Assembly: GCF_016134045.1 (NCBI RefSeq)
Contig: NZ_CP065915.1
Coordinates: 1,736,001-1,800,000, forward strand
Length of the DNA stretch: 64,000 nt
Direction of reading: 5' to 3'
Source: Pelagovum pacificum
Lineage (GTDB): Bacteria > Pseudomonadota > Alphaproteobacteria > Rhodobacterales > Rhodobacteraceae
In this document: positions 29,101 to 36,873 of the stretch, piece by piece
How the letters are laid out: every line of letters starts with the position of its first letter
Numbering within the stretch: position 1 is the first letter of the stretch
The notes under the pieces: generated by a model
What the model saw: the letters and a program-made list of their open reading frames with translations, nothing else
Told to the model about the DNA's origin: nothing
Databases searched by the model: none
Program-made: the position numbers and the translations under genes

Positions 29101-29874
29101 CCCGACGGCGCGGCCAACGCCGCACAGCTGCCCGGGCCTCATGTCGAACTGATCCGCACGTTCAACGAACGACCCTTCAAGAACCGCGATGCCTATTTCG
29201 CCTTCATCGACGAGGTGAGCCGCGGGATCCGCTCGCTGCGCAAGGCCGAGGGCCGACCGCTGCCGAAGCCCCGCGTTCTGACCGAAGCGCAGTCGCGCAA
29301 GCTGCTCAGCGATGCGGCGGAGGGCAATGCGAAGCTCGCCGCCGCGCGGTTCGGGGGAGAGCCGTTGTTCAGCGACGCCGCGCCCGACACGCCCGAGCCG
29401 GTGACCGTCGAGCCGGATGAACGCGCCCTTGCCGAGGCGGCCTATCCGAAATACGCGCCGCTCGAACTGACCGAGGACGGTGGCCGCGACTTCGGCGGTA
29501 CGCTGGAGAATTACGGGCTGTTCGGCTGGCGGCTCTGGGGGCTGACGCCGGTGCTCGACCGCGCGCTGAGCAGCCGGGTCGGCCCGGACGAGCGTGCGGC
29601 GCTGCGACGGGACCCGGCGGCCTTCGTGCATGGCCGCTGGTCGGGCACCCGCCCGCGCCTTGCGTCGGCGCTTTATCCGCGCGGCAACATGTTCGGCCCC
29701 GGCGGGCTGTTCCGCCTGTCGATTCCGGTGATGGCGAAGATCGTCGCGCGGAGCGGGCGGCCCGACCTCGTCGACAGCTACCGGCGCGATCCGATCCGCT
29801 TCGCGCGCGAGATGCGGTCGCCCTCGCGGCGGCTGATAGGCCGGATCCTGTTCCCGATCGGGGAGCTGCGATGA
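26146..29874 (+). CDS. Three-domain fusion: capsule transferase, GT2 glycosyltransferase, sulfotransferase
   Basis: A 1242-residue protein with three enzymatic parts. Residues 1-385 resemble capsule synthesis proteins of the KpsS/KpsC (Capsule_synth) type: VKTHPDTSW followed by VYVGTSQIGLEALFAGKEVV. Residues 390-600 are a GT2 glycosyltransferase with VSVIIPVHNVAPYIGACL and the metal-binding FIDGDDWL. From about 782 a sulfotransferase-like domain carries ATKTGSTWLQ and YLRRQDDWANAQY. A tail of roughly 140 residues is unassigned. The start is GTG 26146, overlapping the GT4 stop; the end overlaps the next gene by ATGA. It probably builds and sulfates one surface glycan. The order of reactions is not known. 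Confidence 0.85.
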   Translation: MSDHQPLYLRFAELLELAQADHLPGRDIRQHVLEARDRPVTFGFTGDNLRTAYPANLPLLWTDARGFDAADADASDTFIAPGTVTADPATSHKGVLGLMGRLPNGKRPLFMEQCFLASTHSWSHAFRTKTAEHACLGYVYDDIAHYFMADYPNRLTERLNSAETPTDDELARARGLIDRLVSRRISKYNAQPMRAPEMTEGYSRRVLVCDQAFADASTLFGRVSEADFERMVLAALRENPDAEVIVKTHPDTSWESERRTGYYNDLTSTGRMRILRDPVNPFALFEHVDKVYVGTSQIGLEALFAGKEVVCFGVPFFSGWGLTDDRKQVRHRTRTRSLEELFHYFYVWYSIYQVPGQAAPAEIEQVLDFIESHRPETAPGTAEEAARPPKVSVIIPVHNVAPYIGACLDSIRKQTLREIEILPVNDKSPDDSQTVIDRHAADDPRIRPIVLSENVGQGMARNRAIDEARGDYILFIDGDDWLVDATALARLVERAEADDADMVRGRKAFEAEVADDGRILAKRDDVTEALIPARDGAVSHADAPELLNNRHFWTFLYRRSFLGDRIRFVTRQWEERAFLVDALVSAERISITDIDLTAYRIRPGSTARRQRTRDDYELMLTNFGHVFKVLAAAGAVERDSPLRQHLVFHVTQFLDHIVIGMPYRSWRGGPEEAAFQDRIAGILRTYDIRPLDIDRRNIRLSRAHRDASAHALVAAALLSGDAELLHHAVDLAPIPQEALHARFLKAPTSEVETDLEAALNRFARNDMVTAGRSARPAKRPRLILHIGATKTGSTWLQGHMEVNRPALLRSGTWYPEVGLFWQTDRDKQAGHAGFLPAIRRGETNLRHYLDAGVAALGERVHTVVLSSEAFFLHAEPSVMANWFAGYDVEVVMYLRRQDDWANAQYCEFVAGGAVGRVDVPVEEWLETDQVRRWLDYEGRVADWVSAFGQEAVTVRRFESGRLAGNDLLSDFVQATGIEALSDLPRPDGAANAAQLPGPHVELIRTFNERPFKNRDAYFAFIDEVSRGIRSLRKAEGRPLPKPRVLTEAQSRKLLSDAAEGNAKLAAARFGGEPLFSDAAPDTPEPVTVEPDERALAEAAYPKYAPLELTEDGGRDFGGTLENYGLFGWRLWGLTPVLDRALSSRVGPDERAALRRDPAAFVHGRWSGTRPRLASALYPRGNMFGPGGLFRLSIPVMAKIVARSGRPDLVDSYRRDPIRFAREMRSPSRRLIGRILFPIGELR

Positions 29875-30938
29875 GCGGAGATCGCGATGTCGACGTGATC
29901 CTCGAGGTGCCGGTCACATGGCTCGGCAATGCTGCCGATGGCGACCGGCACCGCCAGCTTTCCGCCTCCATCCTGATCGCGCTCGCCCATCTCGGCGTGA
30001 CGGTGCGGCCGGTGCAGCTGCAATTCGGCGCGGACCGTGCGCCCCGGCTTGCCCGGCCGGATCAGCTCGTCATCAGCTACCATTCGCTCGGAGCCGGCGA
30101 CAATGTGCTGCGATTCAAGGAAAGCTACGTCCCGCCGTACTACACGGTCGATCCGCTGGGCTATTCCGGATATTCGGAACTCGGCCAGTCGCCCGAGACG
30201 TTCGTGTCGGAGGTGGAGCGCTTCGATCTGATCCGCGCAGTCGAATTCGTGTCCGACCTGCGGGAGCGGATGATCGAGGGGAACGCCTCCAAGTACCGGC
30301 AGGACGATGTCGAGGAATGGCTGCCCGAGGATTACGTCTTCTTCCCGCTCCAGACGGTCGAGGACACGGTGGCGGAACTTGCCCGGTTCGACCAGCTCGA
30401 CGCACTCCATGCGGTCGCGGCGCACGCCGGTCAGTCGGGCCGATGGCTGCTGGTGAAGAGGCATCCGCAATGCAGCTCTCCGCGGGTGACCGCGGCGCTG
30501 GAAGAGATCGGAGCGCTGGAGCGCGTGCAGGTCGTCACCGGCTCGATCCACAGGCTGATCGCGGGTGCCGACGTCGTGGTGGGCTGCAACTCCGGCGTGT
30601 TGTTCGAGGCGCTGATCCATGGCGTCCCGGTCGTGTCCTTCGGGCGGTCCGACTTCGCGATGGCGACAGCAGAGGTGGAGACGCTGGCCGACCTGTTGGG
30701 CGCGATCGAGGGACGGGGCAGAGCGGACGCGGGCTTCGTCCAGAAATTCGTCGCGTGGTATCTGCTCGACTATTGTGTCGCGGCCGGAGACCTCGACGCG
30801 GTGCAGCGGAAGATCGAGGGTGCGCTCGCAACGCTCGACATCAAGAGCGACGGGGGCAGTGCGGCGCAGCTGCGGCTGTTCGACCGGGCGGCAAGCGCGG
30901 AGCGGCTGCGGCGGGGACGGGCGCTTCGGCGGACCTGA
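29871..30938 (+). CDS. Capsule-synthesis-like glycosyltransferase
   Basis: 355 residues. The C-terminal half has the pattern of capsule Kdo-transferase-like proteins, LLVKRHPQCSS followed by GADVVVGCNSGVLFEALIHG and PVVSFGRSDF. It is the same motif pair as in the first domain of the preceding fusion protein, although overall similarity is low. The N-terminal half is less familiar. It is third in the polysaccharide unit and overlaps its neighbour by four bases. The donor sugar is unknown. The repeat copy B begins in its stop codon. Confidence 0.75.
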   Translation: MSGDRDVDVILEVPVTWLGNAADGDRHRQLSASILIALAHLGVTVRPVQLQFGADRAPRLARPDQLVISYHSLGAGDNVLRFKESYVPPYYTVDPLGYSGYSELGQSPETFVSEVERFDLIRAVEFVSDLRERMIEGNASKYRQDDVEEWLPEDYVFFPLQTVEDTVAELARFDQLDALHAVAAHAGQSGRWLLVKRHPQCSSPRVTAALEEIGALERVQVVTGSIHRLIAGADVVVGCNSGVLFEALIHGVPVVSFGRSDFAMATAEVETLADLLGAIEGRGRADAGFVQKFVAWYLLDYCVAAGDLDAVQRKIEGALATLDIKSDGGSAAQLRLFDRAASAERLRRGRALRRT

Positions 30939-31070
30939 TCCGGCGGAGCACCTGCGGTGCGCTTTGTCAGCCCTCCCTCCGGTCGGGCGGAACAAAGGGG
31001 CTGTCTGCCCCCTCTGGGCCTGCGGCCCATTCACCCCCGAGAATATTTGAAGCCCAAAGAAGCCTTGGGC
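30937..31070 (+). repeat. Dispersed intergenic hairpin repeat, copy B
   Basis: Same element as at 21010 and 48724. First stem GCACC-TGC-GGTGC at 30948-30960, then GGGGC-TGTCT-GCCCC, then TGGGCC-TGC-GGCCCA at 31015-31029, then the CACCCCCGAGA-TATTTGA end. It begins inside the stop codon of the preceding gene and ends 12 bp before the convergent TetR gene. Confidence 0.88.
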
Positions 31071-31081
31071 GGCGCGTCCTG

Positions 31082-31699
31082 TCAGGCGTCGTGCGTGATG
31101 AGGCCGAGGCCACGCAGGTAGACGCCGATCCCGGTCTCGAGCAAATCCTCGGGCGGGAAGGGGGAGCGGGTGCCCGGTGAGCCGCGCGCGAAGAGTTCGA
31201 CCACGCCGTGCGACATCGCCCAGATATGGGCGGAGAACATCTGCGGCGGCGGGCGGCGATCCTCGGGGATATGCCGGGACAGGTCGGTCGCGGCCTTCTC
31301 GAAAACTTTCATCGCGCGCGTGGCGACGTCGTGGAGCTCGGGCGTGCGCTGGATCGAGATGCCGCTTTCGAACATCGCGACGTAGTGGCCTGGATACTTG
31401 CGGGCGAAGGCGAGGTAGGCGCGCCCCGTGGCCTCGAACGAGGCGAGGGCGGACGGCTGGCCCTTCTCGTAGGCGTGTTCCATCAGGTCGCCGAAGATCT
31501 CGTAGCCCTGTCGGGCCGCCTCGGAGATCAGGTCCTCTCGGCCCTCGAAATGGCGATAGACGGCAGCGGGGGTCACGCCGGCCTGCTTGGCGGCTTCCGA
31601 CAGGGTGAAACCGGTCGGGCCCTTCGCCTCGATCAGGGTCAGGCTGGCATCGACCAGCGCCTGGCGCAGGTTGCCGTGATGGTAGCCGCGCTTAGGCAT
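31082..31699 (-). CDS. TetR/AcrR-family transcriptional regulator
   Basis: DNA-binding repressor of 205 residues. The helix-turn-helix is in the first 55 residues ([20 protein letters not shown]). The C-terminal ligand domain contains [12 protein letters not shown], the WHG-type TetR_C motif. The ligand is unknown. It overlaps the end of the ppk2 gene by eight bases and is in the same direction, so it may be cotranscribed with ppk2. Whether it controls that gene cannot be said. Confidence 0.9.
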   Translation of the reverse strand: MPKRGYHHGNLRQALVDASLTLIEAKGPTGFTLSEAAKQAGVTPAAVYRHFEGREDLISEAARQGYEIFGDLMEHAYEKGQPSALASFEATGRAYLAFARKYPGHYVAMFESGISIQRTPELHDVATRAMKVFEKAATDLSRHIPEDRRPPPQMFSAHIWAMSHGVVELFARGSPGTRSPFPPEDLLETGIGVYLRGLGLITHDA

Positions 31700-32561
31700 C
31701 CCAGACGTCGGGGCCCCCGCAGATCGCCGCGTCGATGTCGCCGATCTTCTCGGGGCGCTTTCCGGCGTATTCGACCCGGGACAGCACGGTGCGGATGGCG
31801 GCGAGGCGCGCGCGTTTCTTGTCGTCGGAGCGGATCACCGTCCAGGGCGTGATGGGAGAGTGCGAGCGCAGCAACGTCTCGCCGATCGCCTCGCTATAAG
31901 CGTCCCAGAGTGCGAGGCCCTCGACATCTATGGAGGACAGTTTCCATTGCTTGAGCGGGTCCTTCTCGCGTTTCAGGAACCGGCGGAGTTGCTCGGCGCG
32001 GCCGACGTTCAGCCACAGTTTAATGAGCACGATCCCCTCGTCGACGAGCATCTGCTCGAACGAGGGCAGCTGGCGGAAGAAGCGCTCGCGCTGCTCGTCG
32101 GTGCAGAAGCCGAAGACCTTTTCGACGACCCCGCGATTGTACCAAGACCGGTCGAAGATCACCATCTCGCCCGCCGTGGGCAACTGGTCGACGTAGCGCT
32201 GGAAGTACCACTGGCCGGCTTCGGTGTCGGAGGGCTTCGGGAGGGCGACGAGGCGGGCGACGCGGGGGTTCAGGTTCTCGCGCAGGCGCTTGATGGTGCC
32301 GCCCTTGCCGGCGGCGTCGCGGCCTTCGAAGACGATGACCAGCCGCTTGCCGGTGGCCTTCACGTCGGCCTGCAGACGAACGAGTTCCTCCTGCAGGTCT
32401 TCGAGCGCGTCCTTGTAGTCGTCCTTGTCGATCGGGGAGTCGTGCGGGTAGGCGGGGTCGAGAATGTCGTGCTTGTCGGCGTCCTTGATCGCCTCGCGGA
32501 TCTCGTCCGGGGCGTCTTCCTCAAGATACCTCGTGATGGCGCCGTCGAAGGGCAGTGTCAT
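31692..32561 (-). CDS. ppk2: Polyphosphate kinase 2
   Basis: Uses inorganic polyphosphate to phosphorylate nucleoside phosphates. 289 residues of the PPK2 class I type. Walker A is in [16 protein letters not shown], Walker B/lid in [12 protein letters not shown], and [19 protein letters not shown] is the lid helix region. ATG 32561 has GGAG eight bases upstream; a longer frame to 32588 has no good site. It stands just upstream of the TetR gene. Confidence 0.94.
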   Translation of the reverse strand: MTLPFDGAITRYLEEDAPDEIREAIKDADKHDILDPAYPHDSPIDKDDYKDALEDLQEELVRLQADVKATGKRLVIVFEGRDAAGKGGTIKRLRENLNPRVARLVALPKPSDTEAGQWYFQRYVDQLPTAGEMVIFDRSWYNRGVVEKVFGFCTDEQRERFFRQLPSFEQMLVDEGIVLIKLWLNVGRAEQLRRFLKREKDPLKQWKLSSIDVEGLALWDAYSEAIGETLLRSHSPITPWTVIRSDDKKRARLAAIRTVLSRVEYAGKRPEKIGDIDAAICGGPDVWDA

Positions 32562-32606
32562 TGTTCGTCTCCGGTCATCTGCCGCCACTATCGCGGTGCG
32601 GAGAGG

Positions 32607-33560
32607 TCAGCGCAATCCGGCGCGCTCCGCGGCGCGATCTATTGCGGCGATCACATCGTCCGGGACCGTGTTGTGGGGCACGTGTCCGATCCCCTCGAGC
32701 GGCACGAGATGGGCGGTTTCGACCTGCTCTGCAAGGGGCGTGGCGTGGATGTCGAAGGGAACGGTGTCGTCGGCGGTGCCGTGGACGATCTCGACGGGCA
32801 CGGTGATCGCGTCGTACCGGGGCACCAGGGCGCGGAGTTCTTCCTTGAGGCCGGCGCGCTGGACGGCATTGGCGCGCAGGGATTCACGCCGCAACGTCAG
32901 CGGAGCGCCGATGTAGTCGGCATAGCCTTCGGGCATGTCCTGCGGCGCGAAGATGCTCTCGACCTGGGCGCGCACGTAGGAGGCCGGGGTCCAGGCGGTG
33001 ATGAGCGGCACGGCCACGCGACCGCCGAGGATCGAGGAGTTCATCGCGTAGAGCCACGGCAGCCCGCCCTCCCAGACCTGGCTCGGCGAGGAGACGGTGA
33101 CGAGCGCGGAAAGCGCGTCGGGCGTCTCAACCGCCCAGGCGAGCGCGACCGCACCGCCGTAGCTCTGGCCGAGGACGATGGGCTTGTCGGCACCAAGCTT
33201 TTCGGCGGCGGCCTGAAGCAGCCGGGCCTGCCCGGTAATCGTTTCGCCGACCGCGCCGGTCCGCTCGGTATAGCCGAGGCCGGGCCGGTCGAAGGTGATG
33301 ACGCGGTATTTCTTCGCCAGCATCGGGGCGAGGCGGAACGTGAAATCGCGCGTGTTGCCGGACGATCCGTGGATGAGCACGAGGTCGGGGCCGTCGCCGC
33401 TGACGACGGCGTGGACGCGAGTGCCGTCCACGTCGACGAACTTACCCTCGGGCGGAAAGGCGGCTTCGGCCGCGTCTTCCCGCGCGGTGGCGCGGATGCG
33501 GGTCACGATGGTGACGGCCGCGATGAGGGCGACAAGTATCAGCAGAATGCGGAGTGTCAT
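32607..33560 (-). CDS. Alpha/beta hydrolase with N-terminal membrane anchor
   Basis: Alpha/beta-fold hydrolase of about 317 residues. A hydrophobic N-terminus (LRILLILVALIAAVTIV) is likely a signal anchor. HGSSG is the oxyanion loop, GQSYGG carries the nucleophile serine, and the later VHGTADDTVP and GIGHVPHN supply the Asp and His. The substrate is unknown. The start is uncertain: GTG 33572 is in frame four codons earlier, and neither site has a good ribosome-binding sequence. It lies 34 bp downstream of metA. Confidence 0.82.
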   Translation of the reverse strand: MTLRILLILVALIAAVTIVTRIRATAREDAAEAAFPPEGKFVDVDGTRVHAVVSGDGPDLVLIHGSSGNTRDFTFRLAPMLAKKYRVITFDRPGLGYTERTGAVGETITGQARLLQAAAEKLGADKPIVLGQSYGGAVALAWAVETPDALSALVTVSSPSQVWEGGLPWLYAMNSSILGGRVAVPLITAWTPASYVRAQVESIFAPQDMPEGYADYIGAPLTLRRESLRANAVQRAGLKEELRALVPRYDAITVPVEIVHGTADDTVPFDIHATPLAEQVETAHLVPLEGIGHVPHNTVPDDVIAAIDRAAERAGLR

Positions 33561-33594
33561 GACGGCAGACACGACAGGACCGGCCCGGAAGTTT

Positions 33595-34539
33595 CTAGCG
33601 CCTCAGATCGGTGCTTTCGCGACCGATCCGGGTCATGTCGAAGGGCGTCGTCAGGTAGATCTCCGAGATCCAGTTGCCGTAAAGCAGGTGCGCCGTACTG
33701 CGCCAGCGGTTGAGCGGCACCTTCGTCGGGTCGTCGTCCGGGTAGTAATCGTGGGGCAGGGCGATCGGGTCGCCCTTCACCGCGTCCCGTTCGTACTCCT
33801 GGCCGAGCGTGCCGCTGTCGTATTCGAGATGGTTGAAGATATAGAGCGCCCGGTTCTCGCGGTCCTCGACAAGGCAGGGGCCGGTCTGGTCGCTGTCGAT
33901 GAGCAGCTCCAGCCCGTCGCGTTCGGCGATGTCGTCGCGCGAGATTTCGGTCCAGCGCGAGACCGGCACGACGAAATCGTCGGCGAAGCCGCGCAGGTAG
34001 GGGCTGTCCTGCGATAGCATCCGGTGACGGAAACAGCCGAATGCCTTTTCCTCCAGCCGATGTTTGGGGACGCCGTGGAAATGGTTGATCATGGCCATGC
34101 CACCCCAGCAGACGCCGAAGGTGGAGTGGACGTGTGTGCGGCTCCACTCGAAGACCTCGACCAGCTCGTCCCAGTAGGTGACGTCGTCGAACTCGAGGTG
34201 TTCGATCGGCGCGCCGGTGATGATGAGCCCGTCGAACGTCTCGCCCGACGCCGCGACCTCGGCGAAGGGGCGGTAGAACTCCTCCATATGCTCGAGCGCG
34301 GTGTTGCGGGTCTGGTGCTCGGTCATGCGGATCAATTGGAAGTCGATCTGAAGCGGCGTCGCGCCGATCAGCCGGGCGAACTGCGTCTCCGTCGTGATCT
34401 TCATCGGCATCAGGTTGAGCAGCCCGATGCGCAGCGGACGGATGTCCTGCCGGTTGGCCAGATCTTCGTCCATGACCATCACGCCTTCCCGGGACAGGAC
34501 CTTGTAGGCGGGGAGGGTGGACGGGAGTCGAATGGGCAT
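33595..34539 (-). CDS. metA: Homoserine O-acyltransferase MetA, predicted acetyl-specific
   Basis: Activates homoserine for methionine synthesis. At 314 residues it matches MetA end to end. Catalytic Cys144 lies in FGVCWGG, and His237 and Glu239 in FNHLEYD. The position that sets acyl-CoA choice reads GAPIE (Glu113), where E. coli MetA has Gly111. Glu at this site is known to favour acetyl-CoA in the Bacillus cereus enzyme, so this is probably a homoserine O-acetyltransferase. GGAG nine bases upstream fixes the start. A possible hairpin covers that site. Confidence 0.95.
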   Translation of the reverse strand: MPIRLPSTLPAYKVLSREGVMVMDEDLANRQDIRPLRIGLLNLMPMKITTETQFARLIGATPLQIDFQLIRMTEHQTRNTALEHMEEFYRPFAEVAASGETFDGLIITGAPIEHLEFDDVTYWDELVEVFEWSRTHVHSTFGVCWGGMAMINHFHGVPKHRLEEKAFGCFRHRMLSQDSPYLRGFADDFVVPVSRWTEISRDDIAERDGLELLIDSDQTGPCLVEDRENRALYIFNHLEYDSGTLGQEYERDAVKGDPIALPHDYYPDDDPTKVPLNRWRSTAHLLYGNWISEIYLTTPFDMTRIGRESTDLRR

Positions 34540-34572
34540 GAGCGAAAGCTCCGGGTCGGGAAGGTGGCTTTG
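34540..34572 (-). promoter_or_regulatory. Possible hairpin over the metA ribosome-binding site
   Basis: On the minus strand AAAGC and GCTTT pair around a loop in which UCC can pair with the GGA of the Shine-Dalgarno sequence. A second hairpin with GCCTG/CAGGC arms lies just upstream. Many alphaproteobacterial metA genes have a SAM-II riboswitch here, but the sequence does not match the consensus I know. It is a structural suggestion only. Confidence 0.25.
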
Positions 34573-34601
34573 AATTAGGTGTCGAGGGGCCTGGCCTCAA
34601 G

Positions 34602-35471
34602 TCAGGCGGGGGGCTCTCTCGCCTCGATGGCGCGGGCGATCATCCGGTCGACGTCGGAGACGTCGCGGACCGCGGCGACCTCCTCCGCCGGAACGGTGAC
34701 GCCCCAGTCCGACATTCGCGCATAGAGCGGCTGGCGGTGCGCGAGCGCGCGGGCGTAGGTCCAGCGGATGAAGGCGTCGGGGTCGACCGCGTCCTCGGCC
34801 TTGCCGGTCTCGTCGAGGTAGGCGGCCCAGCTGTCGGCGAGGAACTCCGGCTGGTAATACATCGGCTTGGGCGCGCGGTCGAAGCGGCGGATCAGCTCCT
34901 GCGTGTGAGCGTCCGTGCCCTCGATCCAGACCAGCAGCAGATGCTCGGCCAGGTGGGTGAGGATCGGGTCCTCGGGGTCGGAGGGATCGACGACCTCGCA
35001 GATCGAGCCGCCGGAATCGCAGACGAAGTGCGGATAATCGTAGAGCTCGCGACTGCGTTCGATGAAGTGGCCGGTGTCGAGCAACGCGTAGGTTTCCGCC
35101 GCGCGGTGCTGATCCTGCCGCTTCACGTATTCCTGGAACGGCAGTCCGCCCTTGTCGGGATCGCCGGGCTTGCCGAGGTAAGTCGACAGCGGCGCGAGGT
35201 TCTCGAACGTGATGTTGGAGCCGATGTAGATCGAGTCCGACATCAGCAGCTCCTTCAGGAGCGGCACCTTCATCGCCTCGCGTTTGGCGTTGTCGGCGAT
35301 CAGCTCGCCCATGTAGCGGGTGCCGATGCGGTAGTCGATCGAGTAGTGGAACCAGCCGCCTTCCTCGCGAAGCATGGAGGCGAGCCGCGTCTTGCCGAGG
35401 CCGGACATGCCGAAGAACAGCACGCGTTTCTGCTCGGCACCGAGCCAGTCTGAGGCGGAAGAATAGATCAT
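34602..35471 (-). CDS. P-loop ATPase of unknown role
   Basis: 289 residues with a Walker A motif GMSGLGKTR at 21-29 close to the N-terminus. A central part rich in acidic and aromatic residues contains YPHFVCDSGGSICEVVD, and the segment LLLVWIEGTDAH resembles a nucleotide-kinase Walker B strand. It looks like a kinase-like NTPase, but no family with a known substrate came to mind. It lies upstream of metA on the same strand with a 62-bp gap. Confidence 0.7.
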   Translation of the reverse strand: MIYSSASDWLGAEQKRVLFFGMSGLGKTRLASMLREEGGWFHYSIDYRIGTRYMGELIADNAKREAMKVPLLKELLMSDSIYIGSNITFENLAPLSTYLGKPGDPDKGGLPFQEYVKRQDQHRAAETYALLDTGHFIERSRELYDYPHFVCDSGGSICEVVDPSDPEDPILTHLAEHLLLVWIEGTDAHTQELIRRFDRAPKPMYYQPEFLADSWAAYLDETGKAEDAVDPDAFIRWTYARALAHRQPLYARMSDWGVTVPAEEVAAVRDVSDVDRMIARAIEAREPPA

Positions 35472-35543
35472 GGGGCGAGGGTTAGACGCAGCCGCCTGCC
35501 GGCGCCAGCCCCCGCGGGGCGGGCGGGGCGCTCTGTGGCAGGG

Positions 35544-35918
35544 TTAGGACGCCCGTTTCTCCCACTGTGCCGCGATCCTGGGCATCGAGACCTCGATCCA
35601 GTCGGCGAGTTGACGGACCTTGCTCGCGGCTTCCGCGCCGAGCGGCGTCAGACAATAGTCGACGTGCGGCGGAACGACGTCGTGCGCGGTGCGCAGAACC
35701 ATGCCGTCCTCTTCCAGGTGGCGCAGGGTCTGGGCCAGCATCCGCTCGCTCACCCCGCCGATGCGGCGGCGCAGCTCGGCGAACCGGTGCGTGCCGCCTT
35801 CGAGCGCGATCAGCACGACCACCCCCCAGCGGGACGTCATGTGCTTGAGCACCTCGCGCGACGGACAGTTGGCCGCCATGAGATCGCCGCGTCCGATCCT
35901 TTCGGAAAGTTTCTGCAT
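35544..35918 (-). CDS. HxlR-family transcriptional regulator
   Basis: Winged-helix regulator of 124 residues. The family N-terminus NCPSREVLKHMTSRWG contains the redox-sensitive Cys of this family, and RRIGGVSERMLAQTLRHLEEDG is the recognition region. HxlR proteins such as QorR and YodB sense quinones or other electrophiles. It is divergent from a quinone-reductase-like gene, with a perfect palindrome in the gap, so it most likely represses that gene and itself. Confidence 0.92.
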   Translation of the reverse strand: MQKLSERIGRGDLMAANCPSREVLKHMTSRWGVVVLIALEGGTHRFAELRRRIGGVSERMLAQTLRHLEEDGMVLRTAHDVVPPHVDYCLTPLGAEAASKVRQLADWIEVSMPRIAAQWEKRAS

Positions 35919-35931
35919 ACTAACAAATCCG

Positions 35932-35945
35932 TTCGTACTTACGAA
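35932..35945. promoter_or_regulatory. Palindromic operator between HxlR and quinone reductase genes
   Basis: TTCGTA and TACGAA flank CT, a perfect 6+2+6 inverted repeat. It lies 14 bp upstream of the regulator start and 58 bp upstream of the reductase start, suited to repress both promoters. Confidence 0.6.
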
Positions 35946-36002
35946 AGATAAGTGACCCCATTAGGTCTCGGTTTCAAGGTTAGACAGACAGGAGATTCCA
36001 CC

Positions 36003-36842
36003 ATGACCATCGCCGTCACAGGATCCACCGGCCAACTCGGCCCGCTCGTCATCGAAGAGCTGAAGTCCCGCACCGACGAAGAGATCATCGCGCTTGCCAG
36101 GTCGCCCGAGAAGGGCAGCAGCCTTGGCGTCACCGTGCGCGAGTTCGACTATGACCGGCCCGAAACACTCGGCCCCGCGCTCGAAGGCGTCGAGACGCTT
36201 ATCCTGATTTCCGGCAGCGAGGTCGGCCAACGCGAACGGCAGCACAAGGCCGTCATTGCAGCTGCGGAGGCCGCTGGCGTGACGCGGATCCTTTACACCA
36301 GCCTGCTGCGCGCCGACACATCGCCGCTCGCCCTCGCGCCGGAGCACGTGGCGACCGAGGCGGCACTCGCCGAGTCCTCGCTTAACGTGACGATCCTGCG
36401 CAATGGCTGGTACTTCGAGAATTACGCCGGCTCTGTCGCCAGCGCGCTGGAGCATGGTGCGCTCGTCGGTGCCGCGGGTGATGCGAAGATCAACGCCGCG
36501 ACGCGCGCGGATTACGCCGCCGCAGCCGCCGGTGCGGCGACTTCGCCGGACACTGTAGGCAAGACCTACGAGCTTGCAGGTGACACCGGCTTTACCATGT
36601 CCGAGCTCGCGGCCGCGCTCACCGCGAAGACCGGGCGCGACATTCCCTACAGCGACATGCCTGTGGCCGAATATCAGAAGGTGCTCGAAGGTGCCGGCCT
36701 GCCGGCGGAGACGGCCGGCTTCGTCGCCGGGCTCGACGCGGGGACGGCGGAGGGGGCGCTCGCCAGCTACAGCAAGGATCTCTCGACGCTCGCTGGCCGT
36801 CCGACGACCTCGCTCTCCGACTGGGTCGCCACGGTCGCCTGA
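36003..36842 (+). CDS. NmrA/QorB-type NAD(P)H quinone oxidoreductase
   Basis: Atypical short-chain dehydrogenase of 279 residues. The NAD(P)-binding loop is GSTGQLG at 7-13, and ILRNGWYFENYAG is characteristic of the QorB/NmrA group. It probably reduces quinones or similar electrophiles. AGGAG lies seven bases before ATG 36003. The pairing with a divergent HxlR regulator is the common arrangement for qorB-like genes. Confidence 0.85.
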   Translation: MTIAVTGSTGQLGPLVIEELKSRTDEEIIALARSPEKGSSLGVTVREFDYDRPETLGPALEGVETLILISGSEVGQRERQHKAVIAAAEAAGVTRILYTSLLRADTSPLALAPEHVATEAALAESSLNVTILRNGWYFENYAGSVASALEHGALVGAAGDAKINAATRADYAAAAAGAATSPDTVGKTYELAGDTGFTMSELAAALTAKTGRDIPYSDMPVAEYQKVLEGAGLPAETAGFVAGLDAGTAEGALASYSKDLSTLAGRPTTSLSDWVATVA

Positions 36843-36851
36843 AGCCGCGGT

Positions 36852-36873
36852 GGCGGGGGTCAATACCCCCGCC
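36852..36873. terminator. Hairpin shared by convergent qorB-like and mnmA genes
   Basis: GGCGGGGGT (36852-36860) and ACCCCCGCC (36865-36873) form a perfect 9-bp stem with a CAAT loop that overlaps the mnmA stop codon. There is no T tract. It is well placed to end transcripts from both sides. Confidence 0.5.

Noticed and set aside
26947..29631. 894-codon minus-strand frame opposite the three-domain fusion
   Set aside because: Antisense shadow; the plus strand shows three enzyme families in one frame.
34540..34601. SAM-II riboswitch before metA
   Set aside because: The conserved loop and the AAAGG-type end of SAM-II are not seen, and the hairpin loop is too short.
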